DNA from: an uncultured Bacteroides sp.
GTDB lineage: Bacteria > Bacteroidota > Bacteroidia > Bacteroidales > Bacteroidaceae
DNA: 7,238 bases
Reading direction: 5' to 3'
Assembly (NCBI GenBank): GCA_905201685.1
Contig: CAJKOW010000069.1
Coordinates: 1 to 7,238 of the forward strand
How positions within the stretch are numbered: position 1 is the stretch's first letter; each line of letters opens with the position of its first letter. Shown here in pieces: positions 7,003-7,238 of this stretch. Both the position numbers and the translations under genes were made by a program. Under the pieces are notes generated by a model that made no database searches, was not told the origin of the DNA, and saw nothing but the letters and a program-made list of their open reading frames with translations.

Positions 7003-7033
7003 CAAAGATATGTAATTTTCATGATGAACAGAA
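7003..7033 (-). promoter_or_regulatory. Candidate promoter of the restriction-modification operon
   Basis: TATCTTTG (7010-7003, minus strand) matches the Bacteroides -7 consensus TAnnTTTG. The -33 region (TTCTG around 7033-7029) is a weak match to TTTG. Transcription would start near 6996, about 20 bases before the ATG of the decayed regulator. An 11-base inverted repeat, TTCAT-G-ATGAA at 7018-7028, lies between the two promoter elements and could be an operator, but it is short. Confidence 0.5.
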
Positions 7034-7183
7034 TATTAAGAAATGAATTTTTAACCTTAGCATACCATTAGCTCTATTTTTTATTGTGATGCTTTATTGG
7101 TCATTACTGTGCCAAATGATTTTACAATCCTTGGGTATCTTTTTATTTATATATAGTTGAATATCATTAATAAAAATATTCCT
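7011..7183. other. AT-rich upstream region of the restriction island
   Basis: Apart from the promoter elements near its left end I see no gene here. It has scattered stops in all frames, and no tRNA, integrase or insertion-sequence end. One minus-strand frame (about 7147-7020) shows only a single stop over roughly 40 codons, but I recognise nothing in it. It ends at 7183, where the sigma-leader repeat begins. Confidence 0.5.
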
Positions 7184-7238
7184 ATATCGAATTCTGATTT
7201 GTTTTTGTCCGTTAGACGCAGGTGTTGCCGGAAAAACT
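7184..7238. repeat. Direct repeat, copy 2 (sigma leader without the sigma gene)
   Basis: Identical over 55 bases to 4140-4194, including the CGTCTAA element (minus strand, 7218-7212). Here it is followed on the minus strand by AT-rich island sequence instead of the sigma gene, so any promoter activity would point toward the restriction operon some 400 bases away. The copy stops only because the window stops, so its real length is unknown. Confidence 0.9.

Noticed and set aside
7020..7147. Possible decayed coding frame upstream of the regulator remnant
   Set aside because: About 40 codons with one stop in AT-rich DNA, with no motif I can recognise.
4555..7170. CATTAA at both ends of the island (4555-4560, 7165-7170) as an insertion target duplication
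   Set aside because: Six bases in AT-rich DNA are expected by chance, and the right copy is 14 bases inside the junction.
1..7238. CRISPR array, tRNA, rRNA, integrase or insertion-sequence ends
   Set aside because: I looked for regular short repeats, cloverleaf arms, inverted terminal repeats and transposase or integrase motifs and saw none.

Overview
The window looks like chromosomal DNA of a gut Bacteroidales bacterium (Bacteroides or Phocaeicola type). The reasons are a secreted family-78 glycoside hydrolase, a Bacteroides-style promoter (TTTG, 19 bases, TAccTTTG), and a small ECF sigma factor paired with a four-helix membrane protein. The genus is inferred, not proven.

Layout. Bases 1-584 hold the 3' part of dprA on the plus strand. 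Everything else with a function reads on the minus strand. Bases 569-2812 encode a putative alpha-L-rhamnosidase (GH78) whose 3' end overlaps that of dprA. Its leader (about 2813-2919) has a strong promoter followed at once by a perfect intrinsic-terminator hairpin, so this gene is probably attenuated. Bases 3062-4141 hold a two-gene operon: an ECF sigma factor, then a small membrane protein that may be its regulator.

From 4557 to 7183 the base composition drops sharply to AT-rich. This island encodes a compact type II restriction-modification system: a C5-cytosine methyltransferase (5837-6775) and, two bases downstream, a restriction endonuclease that resembles the HaeII family (4776-5834). 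A strong hairpin at about 4656-4696 probably ends the operon. Just upstream of the methyltransferase, with one base between, is a decayed XRE-type helix-turn-helix regulator (6777-6976). It has frameshifts and stops but is still recognisable at both ends, so the ancestral operon was regulator, methylase, nuclease.

The island's edges are the most informative part. On its left lies the C-terminal fragment (4272-4556) of a second copy of the membrane protein, cut off at 4556/4557. On its right, 55 bases identical to the sigma-factor leader (4140-4194) reappear at 7184-7238, but without the sigma gene. The simplest reading is that the locus once held two tandem sigma/membrane modules and the restriction island replaced the sigma gene and the first two thirds of the membrane gene of one of them. 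The repeat runs exactly to the window's last base and is 55 long, which is also a common assembly k-mer length. The right junction should therefore be confirmed with long reads.
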